Notes under the pieces: model-generated
Databases searched by the model: none
What the model saw: only the letters and a program-made list of their open reading frames with translations
What the model was told of the DNA's origin: nothing
Part shown: in pieces, positions 51,195 to 62,282 of the stretch
Numbering within the stretch: the first letter of the stretch is position 1
How the letters are laid out: each line of letters starts with the position of its first letter
Assembly: GCA_940671915.1 (NCBI GenBank)
Contig: CALNVZ010000641.1
Span: forward strand, 7,280,288 to 7,344,287
Direction: 5' to 3'
Source: Paracentrotus lividus
Lineage: Eukaryota > Echinodermata > Echinoidea > Camarodonta > Echinidae
DNA length: 64,000 nt
Made by a program: the position numbers and the translations under genes

Positions 51195-51319
51195 TCAAAG
51201 GACTTGTCGGATATTTTATCAGACAAATTTACTCTCAGCCAATAAGATGCAAGCATTTTAGTAGCTTATAACATTTTGTCGGATAAAACTTTCGACAAGT
51301 CCTGATGAAATGCACCCCA
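51191..51319. mobile_element. MITE, TGTCGGATAAAA family, copy in reverse orientation
   Basis: Starts in the right end of the preceding MITE: GGACTTGTCGGATATTTTAT, CTCAGCCAATAAGATGCAAG, TTATAACATTTTGTCGGATA, GACAAGTCCTGATGAAATGC. It is the reverse complement of the 4889-5028 layout. Confidence 0.75.
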
Positions 51320-51389
51320 GGAGGCTCATATTCGATTTCTTGACTAAGGTCCCAGCAGGGCATAAAGCAGCCCCACCCTGCCCCACCAC

Positions 51390-51390
<1 letters not shown>

Positions 51391-51454
<64 letters not shown>

Positions 51455-51470
51455 TCTCTCTCTCTCTCTT
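51391..51470. repeat. (CT)n microsatellite
   Basis: Nearly pure (CT)n, about 80 bp. Confidence 0.95.
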
Positions 51471-52202
51471 TCCAATCTGCTTAAGTCTGCAAGGACACAA
51501 TTCATGCAATTTGAAACTTTAACAAATTATATTACGTCTGAGATGAGGGGAGACAAAACAAAATAACCTGGTGTATAGTTTTGGTAACAAAAAAAAAATC
51601 GGCATAAAACCGATTAAATATAGTCTCATGTTGTTCACATTGCACTAAAAGACATGTGTGAGAGATTTTGTGATATTCCTTTCACGATTTCCGGTGAATT
51701 TCAGTGAAATGTATTGAATCCAAACACAATTTGTAACGGTTTTGAGACCTTTGCTGGGTTGTCCTGTCCCCCGAACTTCCCGCATGAATGGACCTTAACG
51801 ATCTGTGTGTATCACCCACACAAGAGAATCCCTATTGGTTTTCCATGTGAACGCCGAGTGCACACAAAGATGTGTCGGATCCCCGACTTATCTTTTTTAT
51901 ACGATAATATCGTGAAATAAAGACATTAAAACGAGATTCCATGGAGTATAACTTTCTTTGTTACAGTTATAGGATTCAGTCTTTCATATTATCTAACTGT
52001 GAATCCAAATTAAATTTTTCCTCCTCCCAACAATATACACCAGCTTTAATAACAAGGATTGTTTTTATGTCATCTCCGAGATTCAGACTATGAATTAAGC
52101 ACTATGCCACGGATCTGGGGTTTTGCCTGCACAACCGCTCTCCTCTTTCCTTTCAATATATTTCCTCCTTCTGTTCCACTCTGTAGATCTCGATCATCAT
52201 AA
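51471..52202. other. Non-coding stretch
   Basis: No supportable gene. Short frames around 51714-51920 lack splice context. Confidence 0.4.
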
Positions 52203-52345
52203 TCTCTTTCTTTCTCTCTCTCTCTCTCTTTCTCTCTTTCTTTCTCTCTCTCTCTCTCCCTCTCCCTCTCTCTCCCTCTCCCCGTCTCCACCCCTCTTGC
52301 TCGCCCTAACTATCTCTCCCTCTTCCCTATTCTCTCTCTTTCTCA
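52203..52345. repeat. CT-rich microsatellite block
   Basis: Imperfect (CT)n/(CCT)n. Long frames across it on both strands are composition artefacts. Confidence 0.9.
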
Positions 52346-54034
52346 CACCCTCCCTCCATAGACCAGGCTTCTGGCTCGTTTTGAAACTTTCACCTTTCTC
52401 TATTGACTCGACCTTTCTCAACCATTTCTCTTTCCATCCACAAATCCACTCCCCAAACCACGGACTATCTACATCCATGCCAAAACCAACTGCTGAGAGT
52501 CCCTGATCATGCTGATGTGCTAAAATAGTACTGTGTGCACATGTATGGTGTTTTGAGGGTTGATATGAAAATACAGGATGGTCCAGGCAATGGACTATCC
52601 CTCCATCCGCACCCCTCTCCCCTTTCAATAAACCAGTGTTATTCTGATTCTACATATAAAACAAATTATTATGAACATTATGACTAGTACAAAGGCCAAG
52701 GAGCAATGTTTCATATTTTCGTCATTATTTATATAATATATTTTCAATTGAATATATATGATTTTTCATTTATGTTTTTTAAAGTAAATAATCTCAAACT
52801 AAACATCAATACAATGTTTAAATGTTAACAAGAAGTAGCGAAGGCCTTTAGTTACTTTGTAAATTGTTTAACAACTATGACATGAAGTGAACGTTCATGT
52901 AGATATATCATTCCATAATGATTAAGTTAGTATAGTGATAAACATGTATTGCTAGCAACTCACAGTATATACACAAACCTGTAAATATTTTGAAATAAAA
53001 GCAAAAAGAAATGGTATCTAATACACAAGAATAAAATAAAGAACTTTATACAGTTATTGGATAAATGGTAATAGTCAGGATAATAAATCTGTCTCCCAGG
53101 AAACTATTGGTTGGGGATATTCAAGTTAACCATGAAAAACTATGTATTTTTCCTACAATTCAATGAAGAGAGTCATTGGTTTAATTTGCGTAGAGTGTTA
53201 CTCCCCTATAGATTGGACAACAAAATCCTTTTAAACCTCAAAACGAAACAAAACCTCAATTAAAAGTCCTGCACAAGGGGCCTCCATTCCTAAATTCAAG
53301 GGACAGAATATTTGCCAAACTAAATTTATACCTACAAAGAAAAAGTGGTGAAGTGCAATTTTAATGAAGTACCAACAAGCAAAGAAATATTGACGTAATT
53401 ACGTTGATAACTTATCCATTAAATTCATATTGGAAGACAACTGACTTAAATATTTATTTCAGTATAATAATGACAGTGGCTTCTTATATTCCATTTAGGT
53501 CATTCAGGCTTTGACACTCGTGGCGCTTTACAAAAATGTTGTATGTCCAGAAAGCATGTACAGAGAGGAATCAACTGTTTTCCTTCTTTAACCCTTAAAT
53601 TCTATGCCCATTCTATGCCCCAAATTAGGGTTTTATCCAAGTCAATGTATTTCCCAAGCACAGGTATTTAGTGACATTATCGTGAAGAAATATTCATAAC
53701 ATTATTTAGTAAATCCCTTAATTCTACAGCTACCCTGTTAGTAATTACATTTTCAAAGAATGTTATAAATTTACATTATTCATATCATTGTACGTTTGAC
53801 AAGTAACTTATAAATAAGGTATACTCATTTACACCACTGACTTGTAGATTAATGTCCTCTATAAGTTTCTAGATATGCACTTTACAGAAACAAACTGAAA
53901 AGAGTACGAGGAGAGAGAAATATCATTATATAAAATGTTAATGAATTTTCTAAGTAGTTCTTGCTTACATGTATAATAAATCTTGTGAGAGCCAAAATAC
54001 TTACATGACGCATGTTGAGCTTAATCCCTTTTTA
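52346..54034. other. AT-rich non-coding stretch
   Basis: Nothing supportable was seen. Confidence 0.4.
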
Positions 54035-54341
54035 AGGAGAAACATGGGCCCAAGCCAATTATATCTTCATAGCAAAGCTTGTAATAGTTACTTACTTACT
54101 GTGACCTTGGGTGACCACTGTTTGGACCGAGGTCAAGGAAAAGATGTTTATAGATAGATATCTTGTTTGTGGTGTTTGTCACACCAGGGTCTCCTCTCAC
54201 GTCCCTGGTCACACTTGGAAAAGAGAACTAATAGAGTTGCAAGTAGGGGTCTATTGTCCTCAAACGGACTGGTTCGTCATGAGGAGAAACATGGGCCCAA
54301 GCCAATTTTCTCTTCATAGCAAAGCTTGTAATATTTACTTG
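54035..54341 (+). repeat. Direct repeat pair of ~60 bp, 247 bp apart
   Basis: AGGAGAAACATGGGCCCAAG followed by CCAATT..CTCTTCATAGCAAAGC and TTGTAATA(G/T)TTACTT occurs at 54035-54095 and 54282-54341. The spacer has no matching partner. Confidence 0.85.
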
Positions 54342-54417
54342 CAGGCAAGGAATATTGCCTGCTACAAAACAAAATCCTATCATATCTGTATAACGTGGTA
54401 ATGGGAGTGGACTAGAT

Positions 54418-55227
54418 TTAAAGGAGGACTCCGGGCTGATATTAAAAAGTTTTGTAAAGTAAGGTACCTTCCCAAAACATACAGCCACTGCCCGCTGCGT
54501 GAACGCCGCACTGAGGCGCTTTATACAGGATGTACTAATCCCCTCCAATTAAGTCAATTGAAGAATAATAGGGGAACGCTATATCCTGCCTAAAAGCCCG
54601 TTGTGCGGCATTCACGCAGCAGGCCGTGGCTGTATCTTTTCGGAAGGTACCTAAAGTAAAATTTAACAAGCACAACACAGAAAATTTCATCAAAATCGGA
54701 TGTAAAAAATAACAAAGTTATGCATTTTTTAGGTATTGAATTTTTTTTTTTGTAAACAGTTCTTGGCATTGTCTCATTGTCTTATTTGAATATTAGAATA
54801 TTCAAATGAGCAAACTGATGATGTCACAGTCCCCCTACTTCTAGTGTATTTTATCATATGAAATCCGATTTATCTCATTTTTTCATATTGCGTATACAGA
54901 AAATCTATCCCTCATACTGAAATAGGTAAAAGCACTTATGACCTTGAACATTCCACAAGGATTAATCCCTGTTTTTATGTCCTTGGGGCAGAAAATCTTG
55001 ATAATTGGTATTTCATACAATAAAATCAAAAAGTAGGGGGACTGAGACATCATTAGTTTGCCAATTTGAATATGGCAAGAACTGTTTCTTAAAAAATTCA
55101 AAACATCAGAAAATCATAACTTTGCTATTTCTTATCCGATTTTGATGAAATTTTCAGTGTTGTGCTTTTTAGATTTTACTTTATTTTTCCAAATAATGCA
55201 AACTCCAGCCCGGAGGAGTTTCTTTAA
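54418..55227. mobile_element. TTAA-flanked foldback element with a nested MITE
   Basis: TTAA at 54418-54421 and 55224-55227. Left arm AGGAGGACTCCGGGCTG pairs with the right arm (reversed: AAACTCCTCCGGGCTGGAG). Pairing resumes past the nested insertion with AGCACAACAC(A/T)GAAAATT, TTCATCAAAATCGGAT, AACAGTTCTTG(G/C)CAT, and GATGTC(A/T)CAGTCCCCCTACT. Arms reach ~250 bp once the insertion is removed. TTAA sites suggest piggyBac or Kolobok-type mobilisation. No transposase. Confidence 0.85.
54463..54651. mobile_element. Nested 189 bp MITE with perfect 8 bp target duplication
   Basis: Ends GGTACCTTCCCAAAACATAC and, reversed, GGTACCTTCCGAAAAGATAC, then CAGCCAC..C..TGCGTGAA(C/T)GCCGCAC on both arms. 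TAAAGTAA stands on both sides (54455-54462 and 54652-54659). An 8 bp duplication fits hAT or P-type transposases. It lies in the left arm of the larger foldback element, so it inserted later. Confidence 0.92.
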
Positions 55228-56418
55228 TAGTAAATAATAAAATCACACAAACGACAATGGTTGGAATACTGTGCCGCAATTTAATCTCTTAGCTCAATTA
55301 CACCGCTATTTTAAAACATAATGAGGAGACATTTTAATGAGTTGCTTGTTTTTCTAAATTGTAGAAACAAGCTACAGTGCAAGTTACATAAAAGCAAAAA
55401 AAGGGTAAAAGATATATGGATGTGGTCCATAATGGAGAGAAATACATATATTAAACTAGGGAGTGTATTATGCAGTGTATGGAATTTCAGAATCTTGTGC
55501 TGGCTGTTTTTATCAAACTACACTGTACATTCATGTAGTTCGTTTAACTACCATCCTAACATTTCTAGAAAAAAGGAACTGAAATGAAATTCAACAGAGT
55601 AAGCCTTAAAACCTTATGCGTGCAACCACAAGAAAAGAGAAAGCAAGTATAGGATATATCAAATGATATGAACATGGCAAAATACATGTACATTTTATCA
55701 TGTATATTTATAGTTTAATATCATCAATTCATATACTGTACTTGTTATTCCCATCTCCATGTATTATTTGTAAATGGAATAGAAAATGCTATTCTTAGTT
55801 TAACATTGAGATGTTGACTAATTAATGTCATATCGTGTAATTGGAATTTGGTCACATAAAATGACTTTCTATGGCTGGTTGTGTACATTCTTCATCTTTG
55901 AGGTGAAGATCATTGTTAATACAATTCTGTTTACAGGACCTAACCAAGGGCAGTTGACCTCATCTTGTGAAGAAATTTTCAAAGTGCCATTTAATCTTGA
56001 CTACAATGATTGGAACGGTAGGTATTTCTGATACTGAACTTGATTAATTGGAGTAAACTACACATTTTTACTTCATTTGAAAGTAATAAGACCAAGAAAT
56101 AATATCAAGTGACATATTAACAGTTTCTGACCCTAAGGCAACATATAAACAAAGCATGCCCAAATAAAGGAAAAGGTTTTTTTTTAATCATCTGTGTGTC
56201 ATAGGTGCCTATTTGCACATTTGCAAGCAAGACAGGCGTGCATGCTGGCACAAAAAAAATAGGCACCGGTGTATTATCAAAATGATTGCACTCTATATCA
56301 CAATGCAATAACCCAATTCCTGTTTAAGATGGCTACACATAGAATCCTTTTATCAATGGTAAGTAAGAGTTCTTTGTGGAAATTTTAGATAATTTGAAAA
56401 ATCTAGGTAAAACAAACC
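55228..56418. other. Non-coding flank, with one weak exon candidate
   Basis: On the plus strand, 55936-56018 reads GPNQGQLTSSCEEIFKVPFN.. between TTTACAG and GGTAGGTA, so it could be an exon. No neighbouring exon was found, so it is not called. The remainder is AT-rich and empty. Confidence 0.3.
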
Positions 56419-56765
56419 TCATAATGCAATGTGGCAAAGAAGGTTCAGAGGGGATGGTGGGTGTAATCGTGACATTCTCAAGTGATAACTGATCTGATCA
56501 CTGTTCTGTCCCATCACATAGTGTACGATTGGTAGCTCCGGTTGGCCGGCAGCAGGTGTCCAATGGCTGGCTGTAACTGGGTGGGGTCTTGGGGCTGGAC
56601 CATAGTCGGAGGAGCCATGTGCACCCCTTGGACTGGTGGTGGCTGGTGTTGGCCCGATGGGCCTTGCCTGCATCGATGCACCCGGTGGTGGTGGGGTGGG
56701 GCCATAGCCATAGGGGGATACCGGATGCTCTACACGGCCGCTCTCGTTCATCGCATGAGGCGCAT
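56419..56765 (-). CDS. Last exon of the unrecognised gene (Pro-rich tail)
   Basis: Begins after ATTCCTGCAG and completes a Tyr codon with exon 6. It then reads APHAMNESGRVEHPVSPYGY, GPTPPPPGASMQARPIGPTP, and on to a stop at 56419. From about 56645 a second frame looks equally protein-like (VQGVHMAPPTMVQPQDPTQL to NRSYQSYTM, stop at 56514). A one-base indel near there may have moved the true C-terminus, so the end of the protein is uncertain. Confidence 0.65.
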
Positions 56766-59700
56766 CTGCAGGAATTAATAATCAATTTCATATATTTATG
56801 GATTCAGAATACGGAAGAGTATCAAAGTGTGAGGTCATGATGCTGGTGATGTTTTCATAGTTGCTGGATCTAAAGGATCTTGTTGTTGTTGTTTTTAGGT
56901 TTTACCATTTTGAACAATAGCATAATGATCACACCAACACCTGTCCTTGAATTTACCCTCATCCAGCTCAATGATGAAAAGCATTCACAGAAATTGTTTA
57001 GAACCAGAAACCAAAAGAAACAGACCATTATAACATCAGCCCTTGGGAAATCTACAGTTTAAGGAATTCATACATACGATGGCACAGGTCTGCATATCGG
57101 CAAGTCCAAAGCAAAATAGCGCAAAATGCGTCGTTATTGGCAACAAAATTCTTTGTAGCATTCCACTTTTAACTGGACATGAAGGTGTTAGTGATCAATT
57201 GCAAATTTGAGAGAACAATCCAGTTTAAACAAAAAATACATGCAACAATGTTTTGGTTGGCCATAGTCATTTTTTGGCGGATAGGAAATATTGGTGTTAC
57301 AGAGCCCAGTTGTACTACACATTCCAAGAATACATAATTGTTACAATGGGACATCAATGTTTAGGTGAATAAACAGGTTTTCTAATCATACCAGATTTAA
57401 TTACTAGTATGAAAACACACTAAAATTTAAGATATCAACGTTGGCACTTAAAACTGCAGAACATATTACGAGGGACCGTCTGATAGTCTCTGCTAAGAGG
57501 TTAATGGTTACTCACATGGTTGGAACATTTCTGCAGGATGTTGCTGGAGAGGTGGGGGACCCCTGGGGACTGCTGCCCCACCTCTACCGGGCTGACGGGT
57601 CATCTCTGGCACCCCGATGTAAGGCTGTTCTCTCCTTGGCCTGCTACCGTTCTGCATCATCTGCTGCATCAGATGATGTCGGAACATGTCTAGGAGCTCG
57701 TCCTGCTGAGAACGCTGCTCTGTCTTGAACGTCAGATAGGATACCTCTCGCACTGATTTCGGTATCCCTGTCAACGGCAGTGAGACATCGATGGGCCTGA
57801 CCAAAGAAACAATAGAGAAAATGTAAATTAGATAACAAAGTTCTTTTGACCAGTGAACAGCAAAACCCGTAGAAATAGTTATCTCACTCACAATTCCAAG
57901 CTATTTGATAGCAAGGAATGAACTCTAATGGATTCTAATCAGTGAATATTGGCAGGCGAGAATTTAAAAGCAGGCATGTGGGCATGTTTTCTTAGGCATA
58001 TAGAACAGATTGTAGTGGAGTGTGCAAATGATCTGCACATTTGTTTGAGGCTGCCCTGAGTTAAAAATTAATCACATGAAAATACTGGCATTGACAGTAT
58101 AACTTACCCTGTATGCTGGGCACATAAAGAGACAGAACGGCAGGCACATGACGAACAGGCAAACTCCTTCTGGTGAACATGTATACATGCTGTTGAGCTC
58201 TGTGGAGTTGGTCACAACAACCTTGGCATAGGCGCAGTCATAGGAGGTGTTGAAGAATCCGTCTTGCCCCTGGTGGACCGTGCTGAACCAGCTTTTGAGG
58301 ATATTGTTGAAGTTGAACTGTTTCAAGGAGCAGGAAATAAGGGATACAAAAATCACTAATAGAAGTAAAGTATTAAAAACCTTGAAAACTTTAATTAATC
58401 CCTTTTGAAGCTAATTTTGGAAGCTAGACTGGGATGAGTGTATGTGCAGTCATACTCAAAATCTCTATACTCTTTGTGTATGGACATTCTTTCTTACCTC
58501 AAGTGCAAAGTTTCTTCCATTAACGATGTCCTCTCTTCCTCCAGCAAAGAGCTCCTGCATCTGACCCTGGATGACAGGATGAGATGTGTTGACAGTCACG
58601 ATGATGTCACCTGTAACCAATCAAATAATGTTACGATATCAAATATCTATGTCCAAAGGTCTATAATTGACTGTTATGATAATGTCACCTACAAACACAC
58701 CAAAAAATGAAAAATAAAACCAAGAATGTAATTGAAATTCTTTTCAAATTAATGCAACTTTGTTTTCCATATCACTTGTGAAAACAGACAGGTGGTATGT
58801 AGATTTTTAAAATCAATTCAGCATTTTTTGCTAGTGAATATGCAGCAGATATGAATAATTTGAAGTAATATAAGGGGTCCTACTGCTGATCCCTGAGAAC
58901 CTCCTACATTCTATATCACACTTTATGATTGTCTATTAATTTGAGTAACTTTCTAGTAATCGAAATGGTCCTCAATGCAGACAATTTTTCAATAAAACTT
59001 GCCAGTCAATACAATTTTTCAAAACATGATTGCCATCATTTCCCTTTAGAGGTGTCATATTCAATAGGTTGAAACGCACGACATAAAATGTGCTTGGGAT
59101 GCTTGCATTTAAGTGCTCGGAACTCCCGCAATACCTTACATTTTGCCCTGGCTGCGGAAAGAACAGTTTCCTTGGTCCTCTATAGATGCCTGAAAAGGGG
59201 CACCTTTCTAAAGTCCAATCAAAGATTTTATGTGATATCGACTAAAGACACAATGTATCTATCAGAATTCACTACATTGAAACTGAAGAAACTATAGTGA
59301 TTCTAGATTCTTCACAGACGTTTCAGGAATGCCCCAAAATTGTAAGGTTTTACAGTTATTTCTTCATGTTAGAACTTACACTTCAAGAAGTCTAGGCAAC
59401 AAGGATCCTGACTATTTACTATCGGTTTGACATTGATTGTAATTCTTTGTGTTACAGCGCACATCAGAACTTACACTTCAAGATGTAGCGGATTCTGCCT
59501 GACTTGTGACTCCTCTTCAACTTCACATCAAACACCAGAGGGCGTGTTAGAAGCCTCTGGACGAGATTATCATACTGCTCTACATTCTCCACTTTAAGAA
59601 CTCTGTTAAAATGAAACAATTATTGTTAAAATAGTTACTTATTTGAAGAATAAGCGGAATCGGTGGCATGAGTGTGACATCTACCAACATGTACATGTAG

Positions 59701-61156
59701 GCATAAATATACAAAATCCACCTTAAAAGCAAGAACATTCCATGTGAATAACTAAAGTAAGGTGACAAGATTCATGGGCACACAGGTCAACCTGCTTGGG
59801 TTTGTGCAGGTCATATTTTACTATATTTTACTACATACTTATTCTACTGCTAACCAACTAACCATCAATACAGGATTAACGGTGATCCTACTTTCCCATT
59901 GAGTCAAAAATTTCATCAACATTTCTCGTCTGACATCCTTACTTGATTTTGTAAAGATGCTGTAAAGTATTGTTACTATGGTAACTGTCGGATAAAACGT
60001 CAGACAAGTCCTTTCGTGATATACCCCTTGCTCTGCTACAGGTGGTATTACTACTTCTACTACATGTACATGTACACTGTACTTGTTAAACAAGCCACCA
60101 GCAAACCAACCAAACGACCAACTAACCAACCAACCAACCAACTGAACTAAACCAACCAACCAAGTTATTAACCAACCATCAAACTATATGATATTGATCA
60201 TACCTTCCCATTGAGTCTGGAAACCATGATTCGTGTGATGTGTCATGGGCGCAGAGGTTGACCTGCTCTGGTATAGGTCGTATTACGGGATGCCTCACGC
60301 AATTCTGGATCTGAATTCAACAAAAAAGTATTAATTTTTCTATTGATTAACGAAATAGGCTGAAATGCAAACAAGTATATTAAAATTCATGTATTATTTA
60401 ATTAACCGTTTCTTTAACTTCTACAACATACTAAACCTTCTGCATTGTACTTCTACTAATATCACACTACTTATACTACATGTACTGCTACTAGTTAAGT
60501 ATGATTTTCACTAAACAAACAATTAATAAGATTAGAGAGGTAGAGAAAACAAGTATTCGTAATAATTGAGATCATTTGTATGAGGTCATGTCTGTCAGAA
60601 TTGACAATCCTGACATAATTGTGAGAAACTTGTTGCTAAGGGTGCTATCTCACTTCGCGGAAACTAAATTCAGACAGATTTGCCCGCATGGCATTGCACT
60701 ATATCTGTCTTCGTGACAGATTATTGTGTGCTACAGGAGACATATCTAGTACAATGGCATGCAGGCTAATCCGTCCTTTGTACCACTAACCTTTTGTAGG
60801 TGGGACAAAAGATTTTGTTGCGGAAAAAGAGGAGACAATGCCATGTTGGCAAATCTGTCTCAATTTTGTTTCCGCGAAGTGAGATAACACCCACATCTGC
60901 AGTTTACGGCCTACAATGTTGTCTATTAAAATCATTTGCAATTGACATTATTCCTCTATAGTAACCAGATCTCCACATGTTCGTGATCAAACACGGCTTT
61001 AAGTAATAACGGTATATAAGTCACCTACAAGCTACATGTATATCTCAAGACCTACCTGGAAATATGGAGGGGGGTTCTTGACAAAGTCTTCCACAAGGGT
61101 TACCCCTATCATGGGCAGTACTTGTGTGTTCATCATGAATCTGGTCGACTTGGTCT
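56419..61156 (-). CDS. Unrecognised membrane-protein gene, seven 3' exons (partial)
   Basis: Exons on the minus strand, in order: 61156-61056, 60310-60204, 59602-59475, 58610-58498, 58317-58108, 57796-57516, 56765-56419. All have AG acceptors and GT donors, and phases agree at every junction except 58108/57796. The order is a conserved-looking N-terminal part (VLPMIGVTLVEDFV, NPPPYFQ, QNCVRHPVIRPIPEQVNLC), then three N-glycosylation sequons (NTS, NTS, NST), a Cys-rich hydrophobic stretch (VCLFVMCLPFCLFMC), a Gln-rich segment and a Pro-rich tail. I infer a single-pass protein with a luminal or extracellular N-terminal part and cytoplasmic tail. I do not recognise the family. The 5' exons were not found: the first exon here opens mid-codon, and 61157-64000 gave no convincing match. 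Confidence 0.7.
57516..57796 (-). CDS. Exon 6 of the unrecognised gene (Gln-rich)
   Basis: 281 bases between TTTGGTCAG and GTGAGT. Encodes PIDVSLPLTGIPKSVREVSY, LTFKTEQRSQQDELLDMFRH, HLMQQMMQNGSRPRR, and a GRGGAAVPRGPPPLQQHP region. The RSQQDELLDMFRHHLMQQMM part could be helical. The phase requires two bases from an earlier exon. A 17-base micro-exon at 58039-58055 (AG before, GT after) would restore the frame but is only a guess; a one-base sequence error would too. Confidence 0.72.
58108..58317 (-). CDS. Exon 5 of the unrecognised gene (hydrophobic segment)
   Basis: 210 bases (70 codons) between CTTGAAACAG and GTAAGT. Encodes FNFNNILKSWFSTVHQGQDG, then sequons in FFNTSYD and TNSTEL, Cys residues in YTCSPEGVC, and the membrane-like VCLFVMCLPFCLFMC before PAYR. 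The short Cys-rich segment could be palmitoylated (inference). It ends in phase 0, but the next exon needs phase 2. Confidence 0.75.
58498..58610 (-). CDS. Exon 4 of the unrecognised gene
   Basis: 113 bases between GGTTACAG and GTAAGA. With exon 3 it forms a Cys codon, then DIIVTVNTSHPVIQGQMQEL and FAGGREDIVNGRNFALE. Contains an NTS sequon. Ends in phase 0. Confidence 0.78.
59475..59602 (-). CDS. Exon 3 of the unrecognised gene
   Basis: 128 bases between TTTAACAG and GTAAGT. Its first base completes the Arg codon of exon 2. Encodes VLKVENVEQYDNLVQRLLTR then PLVFDVKLKRSHKSGRIRYI and LK, ending in phase 1. Phases match both neighbours. Confidence 0.78.
59984..60030. mobile_element. Intronic fragment of the TGTCGGATAAAA MITE family
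   Basis: TGTCGGATAAAACGTCAGAC followed by AAGTCCTTTCGTGATATACC matches one end of the 4889 and 51191 copies. It lies in the intron between exons 2 and 3. Confidence 0.55.
60100..60175. repeat. (AACC)n microsatellite
   Basis: Imperfect (CAAC)n in an intron. Confidence 0.9.
60204..60310 (-). CDS. Exon 2 of the unrecognised gene
   Basis: 107 bases between ATTCAG and GTATGA. Encodes IQNCVRHPVIRPIPEQVNLC then AHDTSHESWFPDSMG and two bases of an Arg codon. Two Cys in VNLC and QNC may be structural. Confidence 0.75.
60640..60892. mobile_element. Intronic MITE with GGGTG(C/T)TATCTCACTTCGCGG ends
   Basis: 253 bp. Left GGGTGCTATCTCACTTCGCG then GAAACTAAATTCAGACAG. Right reversed GGGTGTTATCTCACTTCGCG then GAAACAAAATTGAGACAG. 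Pairing continues through ATTTGCC and CATGGCATTG. It lies between exons 1 and 2. Shares its end with the 21484 element. Confidence 0.88.
61056..61156 (-). CDS. Exon 1 (of those seen) of the unrecognised gene
   Basis: 101 bases between TTCTCCTTCAG and GTAGGTC. It starts with two bases of a split codon, then TKSTRFMMNTQVLPMIGVTL and VEDFVKNPPPYFQ, and ends in phase 0. An earlier exon ending in phase 1 must exist upstream. Confidence 0.7.
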
Positions 61157-62007
61157 CTGAAGGAGAATAAATAAAAGAATTGAACAATTGCGTGGAATGT
61201 GACAGTAAATAAATCTGGACATTGAATAAGGTCCATCACATAATGATCAATCATTTTATGCTCATATTAAAGGTAGTGTCATCCTTTTCCACAAATTGCG
61301 AAAACTAATGCAACTTGGCATACCTTTAGAATATGATCAACCTACATGTACATTTGTATACTGTCTATTCAATCTTACTGTAATAGGTTGCCTAGATCAG
61401 TAATATGAAACGAAAATCTGACTACCAATCTAGACCAGCTCTCCATCAACATCATTGATATTACAGCGCCTGCAGCATGGACCACACACAGCAATATACA
61501 CACGGGGCATCAGCGTGCATTATTCTCTGCGCTAACGGTCAACGGTTTGCACCGTACGGTATATTTTTCGAGGTTCAAAAAAATAGGAATGAATTTTGAT
61601 AATCGCAATATAACGACAAAGACACACATTTGAGCTTAATCATGTTGTGGGAAGATATAGTCATTGATATACTATTATATCCTCTCAAAAACTAGAAATG
61701 TAATATTTTTGCCTGCAAAAAAATTACCTTTTAATTTCCTATTAAAATTTATTTCATGTTGTTAGAGGGTAGCATTGACTCATACATACTAAAGCCTGGA
61801 GGAGAGGACTTTCGACCACTTCACACAAAATCCTGAGTAAAAAAAGAAAAAATCATTTGAATTCATATCCATTAAAATCATGAAGTTCTTATGAAATAAG
61901 GTATTTAAAAAAACGGGCAGAATTGCATGAAAATGCATGATCTGGACGAAAACCGACTCCTCTGGATCTATGTCTAGTAATCTTCTTCTTCCTCTTGATG
62001 AGTACAG
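61157..62007. other. Upstream part of the unrecognised gene, no exon found
   Basis: AT-rich. 61380-61565 is more GC-rich, but no phase-1 donor with a convincing frame was seen. Confidence 0.35.
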
Positions 62008-62282
62008 CAGAGATGCCAACCCTACGGAATAATTATAACAATTGAAAAATCTTAAAGAAAGTGAATAGCACAAATAGTTGAAACAGCTGAAACAAAATGT
62101 CTCAGTCGCAAGAGAAACAAATCTTTTGATCTGAATGGATCCCCAAAATTGAATGACAGTGTAGAATTTATGATTTGTGCTTTCTCTCGTGAGAAGTCAT
62201 GTGGTTTAGCTGTCTCAAATAGTTTGATTATTTGCGTTCTAATTTCTAATTTTATCATTATTCAGTAGGATTGGCATCTCTG
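62008..62282. mobile_element. 275 bp MITE with CAGAGATGCCAA ends and GTACAG duplication
   Basis: Left CAGAGATGCCAACCCTACGG and right reversed CAGAGATGCCAATCCTACTG, followed by AATAAT on both. GTACAG flanks both sides (62002-62007 and 62283-62288). Frames inside it are not genes. Confidence 0.85.

Noticed and set aside
52197..52628. 143-codon minus-strand frame rich in Arg/Glu
   Set aside because: Translation of a CT microsatellite.
55936..56018. Single plus-strand exon candidate (GPNQGQLTSSCEEIF..)
   Set aside because: Has AG and GT borders but no partner exon in either direction.
56542..56840. Plus-strand Gly/Trp-rich frames opposite the last exon
   Set aside because: Shadow of the minus-strand Pro-rich exon, which has splice sites and phase support.
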